A stretch of 64,000 nucleotides of DNA from the NCBI GenBank assembly GCA_030549495.1, contig JAUIRK010000101.1, positions 62,001 to 126,000 of the forward strand. The letters are read 5' to 3'. Each line of letters starts with the position of its first letter. Position 1 is the first letter of the stretch. The notes below the pieces were generated by a model. It made no database searches and was not told the origin of the DNA. It saw only the letters and a list, made by a program, of their open reading frames with translations. Source of the DNA: Nectonema munidae. Lineage: Eukaryota; Nematomorpha; Nectonematoida; Nectonematidae. Below are positions 11,010-22,738 of the stretch, piece after piece. Position numbers and translations under genes: made by a program.

Positions 11010-13120
11010 GGTAGAAGAAAATTGTAAAAGTTTTTTAATAGATAAACAAGAGTATACTTGAGATAGATTTATAATGAATTACTTAAAAATGGGTCGTGGC
11101 AAAATGAGCTGACAGAAACAAAGTTAAATTTCCACCTAATAAAAAAAGATATGAACATGAAACTTGACATACATATAAATCTCGAGTTTCTTATTCAGAA
11201 AAATACTATCTTAATCTATAAAGTTATGTCAAAGATCTCATTCTGATGATAAGAATGCAAAAATTTTTATAATTGTGAACCATTTTTGTTACCTCGATAA
11301 GGATTGAAATGTCTATGCAAAAAAATTAAAGCAAAATTTTTCAAAGAATAAAAATTTTAAAATTTCTTAACAAGTAAATATATTTAAATTTTATTATAAA
11401 ATAACTTAAATTAACAAATCAAGAAAATGTTAGATTATTCCCAAATAAAAAAATCTTGTTTATGCTAAAATGATTTTAAAAACTATTCTATTTAATTGTA
11501 CAGCTTTGTTTTATATAATAAGTACACTAAAACCTGAAGATTAAAGGCAAGTAGAGATAGCTTTAATTTTAATGTATTATTATGTTTTTATGTATAATAT
11601 TTTCCAGAAAATAAATTAAAACGACTCACCACTATTGACTATCCGCAGACTTTTACTGATTATTTTTTATATGTAAAACTAAAGGTCTTGTGTATTTGTC
11701 TAGATTTAATGAATAAAAGAAAATATATAAACACTATAATTTTGAGTTTCAAATTTCAATGGGGCTCAAAATGACTCTAAAACGCTTATATATACTTTAT
11801 AAAAGAAAAATATAAAATTTTATATAATTTGCCTTTTTTTAATTCCAATCGTTTCGGTAAAGTTTTATTTTAATTTGAAGTGAGATTGTGGTCAAAAATC
11901 ACCCCCATTAAAAATATTTTTTCACTTTCTTTATATATTTTTTTTCTTCTATGCAGTTGACATAACTCACAATTATTGCACCTGAGGTAAAGGCCCTTTA
12001 GGTAACTAAAATTTTTAATTTTCATTAGGTTAAAATGATAAAGAATTTCAAAAAATAGAATTTTCTTTTTGAATTAAATACAAGAAAACGAAATCTATAG
12101 GACTTTGTAATGAATTGTACTTAACAAAGGTTATTGATATGAAAAAAAAATGTTATTTTCATGCCCTGTCTTAAACGCACAGTCACAATTTCAAAGTGCT
12201 TGAAAATTCATCCAAATGAAATATTATTAGAACACTCGTTTTTCTTAAATCAATCTACAACATACTAAAATTAATATTTTTATTGGCGAAAACCTATCAT
12301 TTAATAATTCAGAAGAGAATAGGATTTATTTAACTAATAGCTTTATTTTCATGTCTAAAATTTAAAAACACAACTTTACTTGTTTCTATCTATTTAATAT
12401 TCTAACGATTTTTTTGTATGTTTGATGACTTTAAGTATTTACTATATTTGAAGGGATCATGTATATATGACGTCCCTTAACAAGCGGAAAAAGTTGTTAA
12501 TAAATTATTCACTTATTTATCGAAGTTAAATTGAGTGAAAAGTTTAGAGATATTAAATTATCAAATGTTTAAGAAAAATGAAAAAAAGTTTTGGCTTAGA
12601 AAAAAAAACTGAAAGAATGAAAATTTCATTTAAAGTTTATATGGGAACCTCAAAGAAATATGACTTCATTAGTTCAGGGTGCGAAGTAGAAAATTTTCAC
12701 CGAAGGGAGGGTGGGGGGGGGGGGGGGAGGAATTCTCTGCTGTGTGGAGTCACCCCTTACATAGAAACACATAAACGTTGTAGGAAACGTCCCGTGAGGT
12801 CTACTTCTACAAAAAAGATCAGTGCCTGTATGCATGTCTAAAGCTACTACACTGTCTATATTTTGAGATGGATACTATACGTTCTATATATCAAAAAACT
12901 GTCAGTGAGAATTCTTATGAATATGGGTCATGACAAACACTGAAACTACAAGAGTTTTTTTTATAGTTTTATATTTTTATAGAAAGTAAGGCTATATTAT
13001 TGAATGGCCAAAGAATTACAATTTACAATACAACAATTTTAAAATTTATTTTAACATAAAAAAGTGGTAGTGAAAAATTCTTCGAAATTCACTTTGTTGA
13101 AAAAAGTAGGTGCTGAAGAC
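11010..13120. other. Gene-free AT-rich stretch
   Basis: No conserved frame, repeat pair or RNA gene was seen. The only notable item is a run of about 16 G residues at 12713-12728 inside a short GC-rich patch (12675-12835), perhaps a remnant MITE. Confidence 0.5.
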
Positions 13121-13132
13121 AAGGCACACGCA

Positions 13133-13398
13133 CATTGGCGAATCCAAAGGGGGGCCTCATGGGCCTAGCCCCCCCTCCCCTATGAAAAATGGTTTCGAAA
13201 ATTACCCTTACATGTATAAAAAATAAAATTTTGCAATTTATTCATGGCAAAATAATGTTATAAATATGAAAACTAAGGTAATTAGTGATTCTAAAAGACA
13301 TAACATAGCTGTCGTATTCTCTGAAGACTTTTATCAAAATTGCCAAAAAATTTAATAGATTTCGGCCCCTTTATAAGAAATTTCTCGATTCGCCACTG
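13133..13398. mobile_element. Non-autonomous hAT MITE with 8-bp target duplication
   Basis: The left end CATTGGCGAATCC and the right end GATTCGCCACTG are inverted copies of a CAGTGGCGAATC-type hAT terminus. Internal GC-rich bands near the left end (GGGGGGCC and GGCCTAGCCCCCC) are typical of this MITE type. The flanks CACACGCA (13125-13132) and CACACACA (13399-13406) match at 7 of 8 positions, giving the 8-bp duplication of hAT elements. It sits inside a hAT transposase relic. Confidence 0.8.
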
Positions 13399-13406
13399 CA
13401 CACACA

Positions 13407-13885
13407 TCATCTGTCTTTCGATCCTGGCTGATTGCAGATCGATGGTTTTTTAACCAAGTGTGAACGTATTTTGTAAAATCTACCCGTGAAATAGGGGGTC
13501 CATTGATATTCACAAAAAGAACAGCATCAAATGCGCATACACTCATCTGATTACGTTCTGATGTACAGATGTCATTCATCGAACTAAACCCACGTTCGCA
13601 TTCAGCCATGGAAACAGGGAATATATTAATAACTTGTAAAAAGTTTTCAATCAGTTGATAAATATCCACATTTGAAATCTCGAAAGGCAGATACAGTGGA
13701 CATCACATCTTGTTTGAAAAATCGAGCCACATCCATCACTTCCGTGTCTCCATAAGTTACCAATTCTTCTTACTTTTTCGACCAATTTCTGGGATCCAAG
13801 TGCACACAGTCATTCAACAACTTCGAGTCAAATCTGCAATTCAGATTGTCAATCCCAGCTTGGATGAACTGATTGTTAAAGTTAC
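13407..13885 (-). pseudogene. hAT transposase relic, C-terminal dimerisation domain
   Basis: On the minus strand the frame reads QAGIDNLNCRF, LDPRNW and YGDTEVMDVARFF, then INIFPVSMAECERGFSSMN, ICTSERNQMSV and FVNINGPPISR. These are hallmarks of the hAT C-terminal dimerisation region (the 'SxAECERGFS' and 'INGPP' boxes) of the KIAA1586/ZBED-like transposases. One in-frame stop lies in the 'RNWSKK' region and the 3' end is cut by the MITE at 13133-13398. Nothing upstream of about 13885 can be aligned, so only the last 150 or so codons survive. Confidence 0.8.
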
Positions 13886-13905
13886 AAAGGGAAGATCCGG
13901 TTAAA

Positions 13906-14009
13906 GAGTTTAATTCAAAAACATCGAAGTTATTTATTCATTCAAAGTAATAATCATTACAATTCTTAATCTTCGAAATTATAGTCTACAAGATAATCAT
14001 TGTGTCATG
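13906..14009 (+). repeat. Direct repeat, copy a
   Basis: About 105 bp closely repeated at 14646-14763 (shared GTTTAATTCAAAAACATCGA and TCTACAAGATAA). The second copy has a 14-bp insertion. The two copies flank about 640 bp containing a piggyBac-type MITE. Confidence 0.8.
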
Positions 14010-14379
14010 TCTAAAAATAGTTATAAAATTATAACATTTGAATTAAAAAGATTTTCATTTCTGCATCATTTAGTAACCGATAAAAGCTCCTTCACCACGT
14101 CAAGGCGATGCAGCTTAAAGGAGATAAGATATGCAACGAAATTTTTATAAGAGCGTATAAAAAAATTATAGAAATAGGTTAAATTAAAATTGTGAAATCA
14201 TAAAGTTTGTTCAATTTATTTTATCATCATTTTTCACATTTTTTAAAAAATCTTAATTTGGAGAAAAAATGATGCAAATAGCCAATACACTGGAAATTTT
14301 TTTCAGAATAATAATTCATTTGAATTTCCAGAAATAAATAGTTAATGTAACACATAGAAGGGAAAATGTTAGGTTGATT

Positions 14380-14531
14380 TTAACCCTAAGCACATTTCAA
14401 AATAATATAGATCAAACTACATTACCTTTACCAATTTATGCCCAGGACGAGGAGAGGATTTTCGAAATTCATATTAATTAAAAAACTATTGTCTGCGTTT
14501 ATTAAAGAAAAATTGGGCATACATGGGTTAA
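14380..14531. mobile_element. piggyBac-type MITE, copy 1
   Basis: Bounded by TTAA at both ends, with inward-facing termini TTAACCCTAAGCACA and its inverted partner TTAACCCATGTATGCCCA. The core contains GTCTGCGTTTATTAA, shared with the elements at 29690 and 58590. TTAA targets and CCC-starting inverted repeats are the signature of piggyBac-family elements. Confidence 0.65.
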
Positions 14532-14645
14532 CTACTACAAGATAAGGAAATTGTTTATTTAATTCATTTTGAATATTTTTCCATGATAATAGAAAATATA
14601 GGAATTCATGATATCTTTAGGATAAACTATTTCAAAGTGTAAAAA

Positions 14646-14763
14646 AGTTTAATTCAAAAACATCGATGTTATTTATTGATACAAAGTAATAATTAATAAT
14701 TACAATTCAAGAGTTATAATCTTAATCTTTGAAATTATGGTCTACAAGATAACTATTGTCATA
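14646..14763 (+). repeat. Direct repeat, copy b
   Basis: Second copy of the 13906-14009 repeat in the same orientation. It is followed at once by a GC-rich CAGGGGCGCACATCAGGGG block (14765-14783) that resembles a hAT terminus; no matching right end was found. Confidence 0.75.
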
Positions 14764-14984
14764 TCAGGGGCGCACATCAGGGGACGAGGGGGCCCAATGT
14801 GTTTTCAGGGGCGGGGGGGGCGAAAATCAATAATTTCTACAAGTTAGATTTACTTTTAAAAGCTTGAATATAAAAAATTTATCATGATCGCATTATAGGA
14901 TGTAATGATCATTGGACATGAGAATACATGATGATGTAAGATGAGATGCAAAAGAGAATGAAAGATCGAATTCAGACTAATTAT

Positions 14985-16635
14985 TAAAATATTAAATTGA
15001 AATATTAATACTTCACATAAGATAATAACAAAACGAAAAGATAGAAATAATTATCTTACAGAATTGAAAGGTAAAAAGCTGTTCTAAAAAAATATTAATA
15101 TTTCACATGTGAAGATAATAAAACGAAAAGATAGAAATAATTATCTTACAGAATTGTAAAAGGTAAAAACTGTTCTAAAAATATTAATATTTCACATAAG
15201 ATAATAATAAAACGAAAATATAGAAATAATTATCTTACAGAATTGTAAAAGGTAAAAAGCTGTTCTAAAAAAACATTAATATTTCACATGTGTGAAGATA
15301 ATAACAAAAAGAAAATAATTATCTTACAGAATTGTAAAAGGTAAAAAGCTGTTCTAAAAAAATATTTATATTTCACATGTGTGAAGATAATAACAGAAAG
15401 AAAATAATTATCTTACAGAATTGTAAAATTTAAAAAGCTGTTCTAAAAAAACATTAATATTTCACATGTGTGAAGATAATAACAAAAAGAAAATAATTAT
15501 CTTACAGAATTGTGAAATTTAAAAAGCCGTTCTAAAAAAACATTAATATTTCACATGTGTGAAGATAATAACAAAAAGAAAATTATTATCTTACAGAATT
15601 GTAAAAGGTAAAAAGCTGTTCTAAAAAAACATTAATATTTCACATGTGTGAAGATAATAGCAAAAAGAAAATAATTATCTTACAGAATTGTAAGATAAAA
15701 ACTGTTCTAAAAAAACATTAATATTTCACATGTGTGAAGATAATAACAAAAATAAAATAATTATCTTACAGAATTGTAAAAGGTAAAAAGCTGTTCTAGA
15801 AAAACATTAATATTTCAGATATGTGAAGATAATAACATAAAGAAAATAATTATCTTACAGAATTGTAAAAGGTAAAAAGCTGTTCTAAAAAATATTAATA
15901 TTTAACATGTGTGAATATAATAACAAAAAGAAAATAATTATCTTACAGAATTGTAAAAGGTAAAAAGTTGTTCTAAAAAATATTAATATTTCACATGTGT
16001 GAGGAAAATAATTATCTTACAGAATTGTAAAAGGTAAATAGCTGTTCTAAAAAAATATTAATATTTCACATGTGTGAAGATAATAACAAAAAGAAAATAA
16101 TTATCTTACAGAATTGTAAAATTTAAAAAGCTCTTCTAAAAAAACATTAATATTTCACATGTGTGAAGATAATAACAAAAAGAAAATAATTATCTTACAG
16201 AATTGTAAAATTTAAAAAGCTGTTTTAAAAAAACATTAATATTTCACATGTGTGAAGATAATAACAAAAAGAAAATAATTATCTTACAGAATTGTAAAAG
16301 GTAAAAAGCTGTTCTAAAAAAACATTAATATTTCACATGTGTGAAGATAATAACAAAAATAAAATAATTATCTTACAGAATTGTAAAAGGTAAAAAGCTG
16401 TTCTAAAAAAATATTAATGTTTCACATGTGTGAAGATAATGACAAAAAGAAAATAATTATCTTACGGAATGTAAAAGGTAAAAAGCTGTTCTAAAAAATA
16501 TTAATATTTCACATGTGAGAAGATAATAAAAAGAAAATAATTATCTTACAGAATTGTAAAAGGTAAAAAGCTGTTCTAAAAAAATATTTATATTTCACAT
16601 GTGTGAAGATAATAACAAAACGAAAAGATAGAAAA
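14985..16635. repeat. Satellite array, about 89-bp unit, about 18 copies
   Basis: A head-to-tail array. Each unit carries ATTAATATTTCACATGTGTG, then GATAATAACAAAAAGAAAA, TAATTATCTTACAGAATTG, and a GGTAAAAAGCTGTTC joint. The joint TTATCTTACAG recurs about every 89 bp from about 15050 to 16545, roughly 18 times. Units differ by a few bases and by small indels (one shortened unit near 16000). The unit contains the palindrome TTCACATGTGAA (TTCACATGTGTGAA in most copies). The first three units are more divergent, as expected at an array edge. No coding frame persists through it. Confidence 0.95.
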
Positions 16636-16884
16636 AAGTTTCATATAAAAATTGGAAGTTAAAAATGTCATATGTGATATCAATATTAAACTATAAGATA
16701 AAAATAAAATATTTGAGCATAGTTTATTTAAAAAGTTAAATAGGCTTTAAAATTCTTAATTACATCTACGAAAGTAAAAAACTTGTAAAGATTGTTTAGA
16801 TAACTTACGAGTAGTAAAAATGAAAATTTGATAATCAAAGAAATAAGATAATTTCAAAAATCTCCATTTTTAAAAAACCGATAA

Positions 16885-17070
16885 AATGGCTTGGTTGGTT
16901 GGAGATATCAAAGCACTTTCAGCCGTAAGGCTATATGCTCGCATTATGCTTAAGATGGTTAATCACAGTTTTTGTGAATTTGTTTTTAGAGTTGGGAGCC
17001 TTGGGGATCGAACCCCTGACCTTCAACTGTTAAGCTGAGAGGTACACCCTAACAACCACTGAGGCTGTAG
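16885..17070 (-). mobile_element. tRNA-derived SINE
   Basis: On the minus strand 17067-16994 reads as a tRNA-like head. It has an AGCCT/AGGCT acceptor pair, an A-box-like TGGTTGTTAGG and a near-perfect B box GGTTCGATCCCC. A unique tail then runs to about 16885. The D arm is poorly formed, so this is a pol III retroposon and not a working tRNA. A weaker echo (ACATCTTAACAACCATTGAG) lies at 17470. Confidence 0.65.
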
Positions 17071-18400
17071 AGCTTATTTTACCATAAAAATGGCTACCGA
17101 AAAAATTTCCGAATTTTGAGTGATCATAATATCAAATCTATTGGTTAGATTCTTATGTAACTTTACAAAATTATATATTTTATCATGTTTTATTAGTATT
17201 TAAAATTTCAGTCAATTCATTGATTACTTTAAAAGTTATTAAAGTTTTTCTTGTAAGCTTTTCTGTCAGCTCATTTTGCTAGGACCGCAGAAACAAATTT
17301 AATAAATCTACCTTTTTAATATTGGAATTAATTATCAAAATTAACGCGAATACTTTAAATAAAGGATATCGGAATAACATACTACAAAAGTAATATACAA
17401 ATTATAATTTTTGTATTATTTCAAATTCATTAAAATATCCATAACATTTAATTGTTGAGATGAAAGTTACATCTTAACAACCATTGAGACACTTCGGACA
17501 AACTACTGGTTATAACTACTGGTTATAACTCAAAAAAGCATTTCAATTCTTTACGGGTAGACTACTATCTTCTTTTCTTATCTTCCTTTCAGCACTACCT
17601 TTCCAAAAATTTTTTTTTGATGAATGTAAAAAAGATGGTATTGTCTCAGTCTCTTTTGTTTTGATAAGATAATTAGTTTGCTCTTGAAAATGTAAAAAGT
17701 TTTTGAATCTATTAACGAAATGTATCACTAATATGTGCTGGATGTTCAAAGCTCGAAGATCCTTAGCACATCTTGACTTAGTGATCAGATCATACACCAT
17801 TTTTTTCACTGAAAAATTATCTTTTCACTTTTTTGACAACATTGTTCATCTGAAAAAAGGTGTACTGAACTTATCATGTATTTGGGTATATTTCGGTGTA
17901 TTTGTGTAAAAAGTCTCACCCATTTATGAAAGCTTTTATGAACGTTTTTACTTAATCATCCATTATTGAATCATTAGTTTTCATGATTTTTTTATACGAA
18001 CTTCAAGAAAATTAAATTTCTAAATTAACTTCTAAAAGACCACATAATTTTTTTTATTGAAAATTTTTTTTTAAAATTTATTTTCTTCAATTGAACTTGT
18101 TTTTATGAATTCAATTATATATAAAAATTAATTAAATTTATAATAATGATATTTTTAAATAATATCAATTTGTGAAAATTATAATTTTCAATATTTTTTT
18201 TTGGTTTTGTTTTATCTAATAGGATTTTCTAATAGTAATGCCCAAAATTAATTTTTTTTTATAATATTTTTACATATAAAAAATACACCGTTAAATTTTC
18301 GTAGATAAAAATACTTTTAATTATTTATAGGGTTAAGAAAAATTCCAAAATCCGAATGATATTATTAATTTCGTAACCTAAATTTGATAAAATAAAATTA
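17070..18400. other. Gene-free AT-rich stretch
   Basis: Nothing coding recognised. A 16-bp tandem pair (ACTACTGGTTATAACT) occurs at 17502-17530. Confidence 0.4.
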
Positions 18401-18404
18401 TAAG

Positions 18405-18490
18405 GAAAAATTTTTTCCTGTAGATTCGCATGCAAAATTTTTTCCTTTAGATTCGCATGCAAAATTTTTTCCTGGAGATTTGTATACAAA
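18405..18490. repeat. 27-bp tandem repeat, three copies
   Basis: Three adjacent units of the form AAAATTTTTTCCTGTAGATT plus CGCATGC, the third diverged. It lies about 50 bp before the 23-bp array. Confidence 0.85.
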
Positions 18491-18540
18491 ATTTTTAAAT
18501 GGTTTCTCAGGAAAATTTTTAATTCCTTGGAGTAAATTTG

Positions 18541-19059
18541 TAGCCAACCCTTGAGATAATTTCTAGACAACCCTTGAGACAATTTCTAGACAACCCTTGA
18601 GACAATTTCTGGACAACCCTTGAGACAACCCTTGAGACAATTTCTAGACAACCCTTGAGACAATTTCTAGACAACCCTTGAGACAATTTCTAGACAACCC
18701 TTGAGACAATTTCTAGACAACCCTTGAGACAATTTCTAGACAACCCTTGAGACAATTTCTAGACAACCCTTGAGACAATTTCTAGACAACCCTTGAGACA
18801 ATTTCTAGCCAACCCTTGAGACAATTTCTAGCCAACCCTTGAGACAATTTCTAGCCAACCCTTGAGACAATTTCTAGACAACCCTTGAGACAATTTCTAG
18901 ACAACCCTTGAGACAATTTCTAGACAACCATTGATACAATTTCTAGACAACCATTGATACAATTTCTAGCCAACCCTTGAGAAAATTTCTAGCCAACCCT
19001 TGAGACAATTTCTAGCCAACCCTTGAGACAATTTCTAGCCAACCCTTGAGAAAATTATT
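18541..19059. repeat. 23-bp minisatellite, about 22 copies
   Basis: Unit CAACCCTTGAGACAATTT plus CTAGA. Most copies are identical. Variants (CTAGC instead of CTAGA; CATTGATA instead of CCTTGAGA) occur in adjacent blocks, indicating local homogenisation. One shortened unit lies near 18615. The unit length is not a multiple of three and no protein repeat is implied. Confidence 0.95.
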
Positions 19060-19583
19060 AGCTTTAAAAAATTTCTAAATTAACCTAAAAATATATTTTA
19101 TATTGTATGTGCTATACAAAATTTTATCCCCTTGGTTTAAATTCCTGACTATACTACAGTCAACTTTTATTTTATTAGTGTCTCCATTCTCACCATAACG
19201 TCTTATATATAAAATAAATACAATTTGAAAGGAAAAAACAGTAAAAGTTTAAATTTTGGATAAAAACTTTACTGATCTTTTATGCATTCTATATTTTTAT
19301 TAAATGACTCAGTGCTATTTTATTCATATATTTAAATTAAGATTGAATTACCGCGTACATCCTCAAAATTATTAGGGGGAGGGGGGCGAATTTTTTTGGA
19401 ATTTTCAAAATTAGTGATCTGGAAATACCATGGGAGACCAAATATTCAAGCAATCCTTTAAAATAGAGTGTATTCAGCGCATACCTAAAGTCCTAAATTT
19501 ATAAGACTACTTTATATTTTTTTACAAAATTTGTGAATTTAATTACTATACTCCCAGCGAAAATATTTTAATTAAATTTGCAT
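19060..19583. other. Gene-free AT-rich stretch
   Basis: No feature apart from a short G-rich patch (19374-19390). Confidence 0.4.
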
Positions 19584-20000
19584 ATCGAATATACACTAGT
19601 TTAAAAAAATCCAAAATTGTTGGGGGAGGGTGGCCAATAAGCTTTTCATTTGAAAATGAAATAGTCTATCAGGCACATTACAGGAATTGATAAAACGAAA
19701 TTTGATTCATAGAGAAAACAACTGAAAACAAATAACTGAAGGTTGGATAGTTTTATATGAATGAATGTAGTCTGATGGCAAAGAGTCTACTAGACACCCT
19801 GCGATGTTTATATGAAAAAATGTGATTGATTCAGGGGCAAGGCTATACAATGAAGTTATAATTGTGCAAATAATAAATTAAGATTGCATTATTTCATTTT
19901 TCTCAGCCTCATTCAAAAATAGTTTAAAAGCTAAATTGGTGCAAGCTACAAAAAGTAAAATAACTTAACATTTTGAAATGATTTGCCTTTCATAATAACT
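19584..20000 (-). repeat. Dispersed repeat, copy 2 (inverted to 1-412)
   Basis: Reverse-complement counterpart of bases 1-412. Similarity starts at ATCGAATATACACTAGTTTA and ends near CATAATAACT, where copy 1 is cut by the window edge. The two copies are about 19 kb apart. Confidence 0.85.
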
Positions 20001-20107
20001 TTTAAGGAAAAAAAGTCAATCAGAAAAAGTTATAGAGCTTCAACAAAAACTAAAAAATTTTAAGTTTTTTGAAAAGTAATTTGACGTATCCCCTACAGCA
20101 TACTCTA

Positions 20108-20250
20108 TGGGTGGCATGACAGGTTGGTTGAGATGACGGAAGCCTCTGGATTCGATTCCTCATCGATACGAATTTGTTCATAGTTTGACATTAGCGGTAC
20201 ATCAGTGCCTTGTCAATGAAAATACACCCGCTGTACCTTACCTTTTACTC
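20108..20250 (+). mobile_element. Probable tRNA-derived SINE, degenerate
   Basis: A-box-like TGGCATGACAGGTTGGT and B-box-like GGATTCGATTCC are followed by a tail ending TGAAAATACACCCGCTGTAC. The same tail and A-box appear, more diverged, at 29975-30130, which supports a shared SINE family. Confidence 0.55.
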
Positions 20251-21190
20251 AAAATTGAAAAATTTGCTACATAATTAACATAAGAGAGAAATGAGACAAA
20301 ATAAACTAATAAAGCAATTTTCGCTATAAAATGGAACCGTCTGTTCTCAGAATAATTTCAAAATAATAGGAGGCATAAAGAATGAGAGTTTATTTGATAT
20401 TTTCAAGTTTTTATAAGCAGCAAAAGTCAACGTTTAAGTAGCTAACCCTTATAGGGTGATTTGGTAGCACTTGTGTTTTATACATATTGTAAAGAATCAT
20501 AGTATACAAAAATAGTAGTTTAATTACTTTTGATAAAATTATTTAAGTCTTAGAACATAAAATCCTAAAAAAAAAACGATTAAAACAAAATCATAAAAAT
20601 CATAGTATACGAGAAAAGAAAAACATTGCGTTTTTTAATATTTCTGCCCACAAATAAAATTCTGACAGCTGTTATAAATAGATCAGGTACATTTTTTAGC
20701 AACTGAAACATTTTGTTTCGATATTATATTTTTATTATAATAATCAACAAATTTTCTTACATGGCGCTTCCTGAAAAATACCTATTTTATCTTCAGGTGA
20801 TAATTTACCATGTCTTTGGTACCCACTACTTTAAAGAAAAAGAAATTAACAGCCAGTGTTTTGTATCTAAACACAATCAGATATATTCACTGAAAATGAA
20901 AACCTAAAAAAAAGTTTGACTTATAATAAAATAGACCGTTCACTAAACAAAAACGTTCTTTGCTTTCAATATATGTAAATTTTCTTCATTGTGAATAAGA
21001 ATTTTAACGTTACTGTGCACATACGATATCACACGGTGTGTTTATTTCACTTGATAAGTACCGTGCTCACATATAGACAGTATTATGAGAGCTAGAATAC
21101 TCATGTAAGAAAAATTCATTAAAATACTTTTTAAAAATAGAAATTATGTTATTTTTTAAATAAAATTGAAACAAAGTGAAATTGTAATAA
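20250..21190. other. Gene-free AT-rich stretch
   Basis: No supported feature; the 64-codon frame at 20713-20907 shows no recognisable domain. Confidence 0.4.
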
Positions 21191-21198
21191 TTTTATTT

Positions 21199-21504
21199 TC
21201 AACTAGAACAACAAGTTTGACAAGAAATGCATAAAATTTCAGTCTTTGTATGTGAATGTTTCTTACACACTTTTTTAAAGCCAAAATCACAACATTTTCT
21301 TGTAGATGCTCGACACATAAAACATTTACTTGGATTTGATGGACTTGCTTGCATTAGAACAACAGGTTCTTCTTTTTTAACATAACGTTCAAGACAAAGT
21401 CTGGTATCATTCAGCAAACGATTGGACTTGATTCTTTTTTCCTCTAAATAATAGATACTGAATCTCTTTGTTTTTGTAAAGGAATAGGAATCTATGGATT
21501 CCAT
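21199..21504 (-). pseudogene. Cys-rich transposase tail, possibly piggyBac-like
   Basis: A 101-codon minus-strand frame with basic helices followed by KCFMCRASTRKCC and VCKKHSHTKTEILCISC. Paired Cys motifs at the end of a basic protein resemble the C-terminal zinc-binding domain of piggyBac-derived transposases. There is no DDD core upstream, so this would be only a tail. It could also be an unrelated small zinc protein. Confidence 0.35.
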
Positions 21505-22738
21505 TGAATTCTTTAAGTAAAACTAGATATAAACACGTGGAAATAAAACAACAAAGATTGTATTAACACTTGAAAATAATTCACAAATTAATTCTCATTT
21601 TGTGAGAAAAGTGGTAAAATGGCAGAATAAGATCTTTTCTGAACCTTTAATGGCACACAGCCCCCGTAAGAATCGCTTAACTTTTTTGGCCCACTACTCT
21701 TCAATAAAAAATGGACATTATGTTTCATGAAACGTTGCTTACTCAGTCTTAAATAAATCAAGGTAACATTTTTCTAAATGATACATTCAATGAGACACAC
21801 TAGCATGCCTTGAAATAGTTAATAGCGTCTCAAAATTTAAAAGATATGCGTGCATATGCGGTAACTGTATTTTCAGTAAAAAATAAGCTTTTTATACCAT
21901 TTTTACTTCTATATTGTGTTTTTTAGTTCCAATTTGTTCTTTTTTCGATCCTAATTTGTCTTTTTTAAATTCTAAATGGTCTTTTTTCAATTCTAATTTG
22001 TCTTTTTAAAGTTTTAAATTGTTTTTTTTCAATTTTATCTTGTAATTTAGAAAGAGCGTTTAGAATTAAAAAAAAGACATTATAGAAAATTTGAATTGAA
22101 AAAAGACAAAATTTAGAAGTAAAAATCATACACATATATTATATATAGTATAAAAACACCACTTTATCATTATAATAGGAACGAGTCATACCTGGGACGT
22201 TAACTTTATATAATTGTAAAAAAGTTGAAATTAAGAGTAAACTAGTTAAAATATTCTTCAAACCCTAAATAATAAATATAGTAAAAGTTAAAGAGTAATA
22301 TTTAAATATGCAAACTCACCATTTCTAAAATATGGGAAGTAAAACGAATGAGAGAAAACAAAAACTCATTTAAAATTGAAATATGAGAAGAAAAAGATGA
22401 AGCAGAGAGTATAAACCTTATTCATTGCTATATTGATAAAATAATATATCAATTTCAAGGTTAATCTCTTATCTATTTATTTTTGTTTACATTTTAAAAA
22501 TTAATCAATAATGACACGTTCGTCCATGTAACTATAATCATGGCACCGTATCTGACACTTTCTACACTAAAAAATACTTTTATTTCCTCCCATATATGGG
22601 CATCTTGCATTAAAGGGTTTGTAAAATAAACAACCATTAAAAATGTATTTTTTTGAAATTTTTTTTCGTATAAAATTTTATTGCTTCCTCAAAGAGTTTT
22701 GATTTTTTTGCTTTTAGGTTTTAGAATAAAAGTGTACG
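21505..22738. other. Upstream region of RMND5
   Basis: AT-rich. Between about 21900 and 22100 are repeated CTTTTTT-AATTCTAA phrases. A polypyrimidine tract plus TTTTAG (22704-22714) lies 24 nt before the RMND5 start codon. Confidence 0.5.

Larger units (their letters stand above)
8990..11010 (+). mobile_element. Second degenerate LINE, truncated at both ends (I/R1-like group)
   Basis: The sequence is much more AT-rich than the first LINE and belongs to another family. It carries the end of ORF1 with CCHC knuckles (CNKCGKFGHTDIFC, CLKCGKLGYPTNIC, CSNCHDPHYFNDISC at about 9165-9330). ORF2 starts at 9404 and overlaps the ORF1 stop by 10 nt, a known arrangement for translational coupling in LINEs. 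Endonuclease motifs are HINLRKS, LINEPY and IIMGDTTARH. Reverse transcriptase motifs are KSSPGYDNINFSLIKTALP, DWRPITLLPCIGKLYEKII (about 10620) and FIDFSGAFN (about 10830). Similarity fades near 11010, before the YADD box, so the 3' half is missing. Confidence 0.8.

Noticed and set aside
13906-14763. Two direct repeats of about 110 bp 740 bp apart, suggesting long terminal repeats
   Set aside because: They lack TG...CA ends, primer-binding site, polypurine tract and any coding region between them; a piggyBac-type MITE lies between. A local duplication or two short insertions explains them better.
14985-16635. CRISPR-like array
   Set aside because: The units are contiguous without unique spacers; it is a simple satellite in a eukaryotic genome.
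16994-17067. A tRNA gene on the minus strand
   Set aside because: The B box and acceptor pairing are good, but the D arm and anticodon arm are not properly formed, and a SINE-like tail follows.
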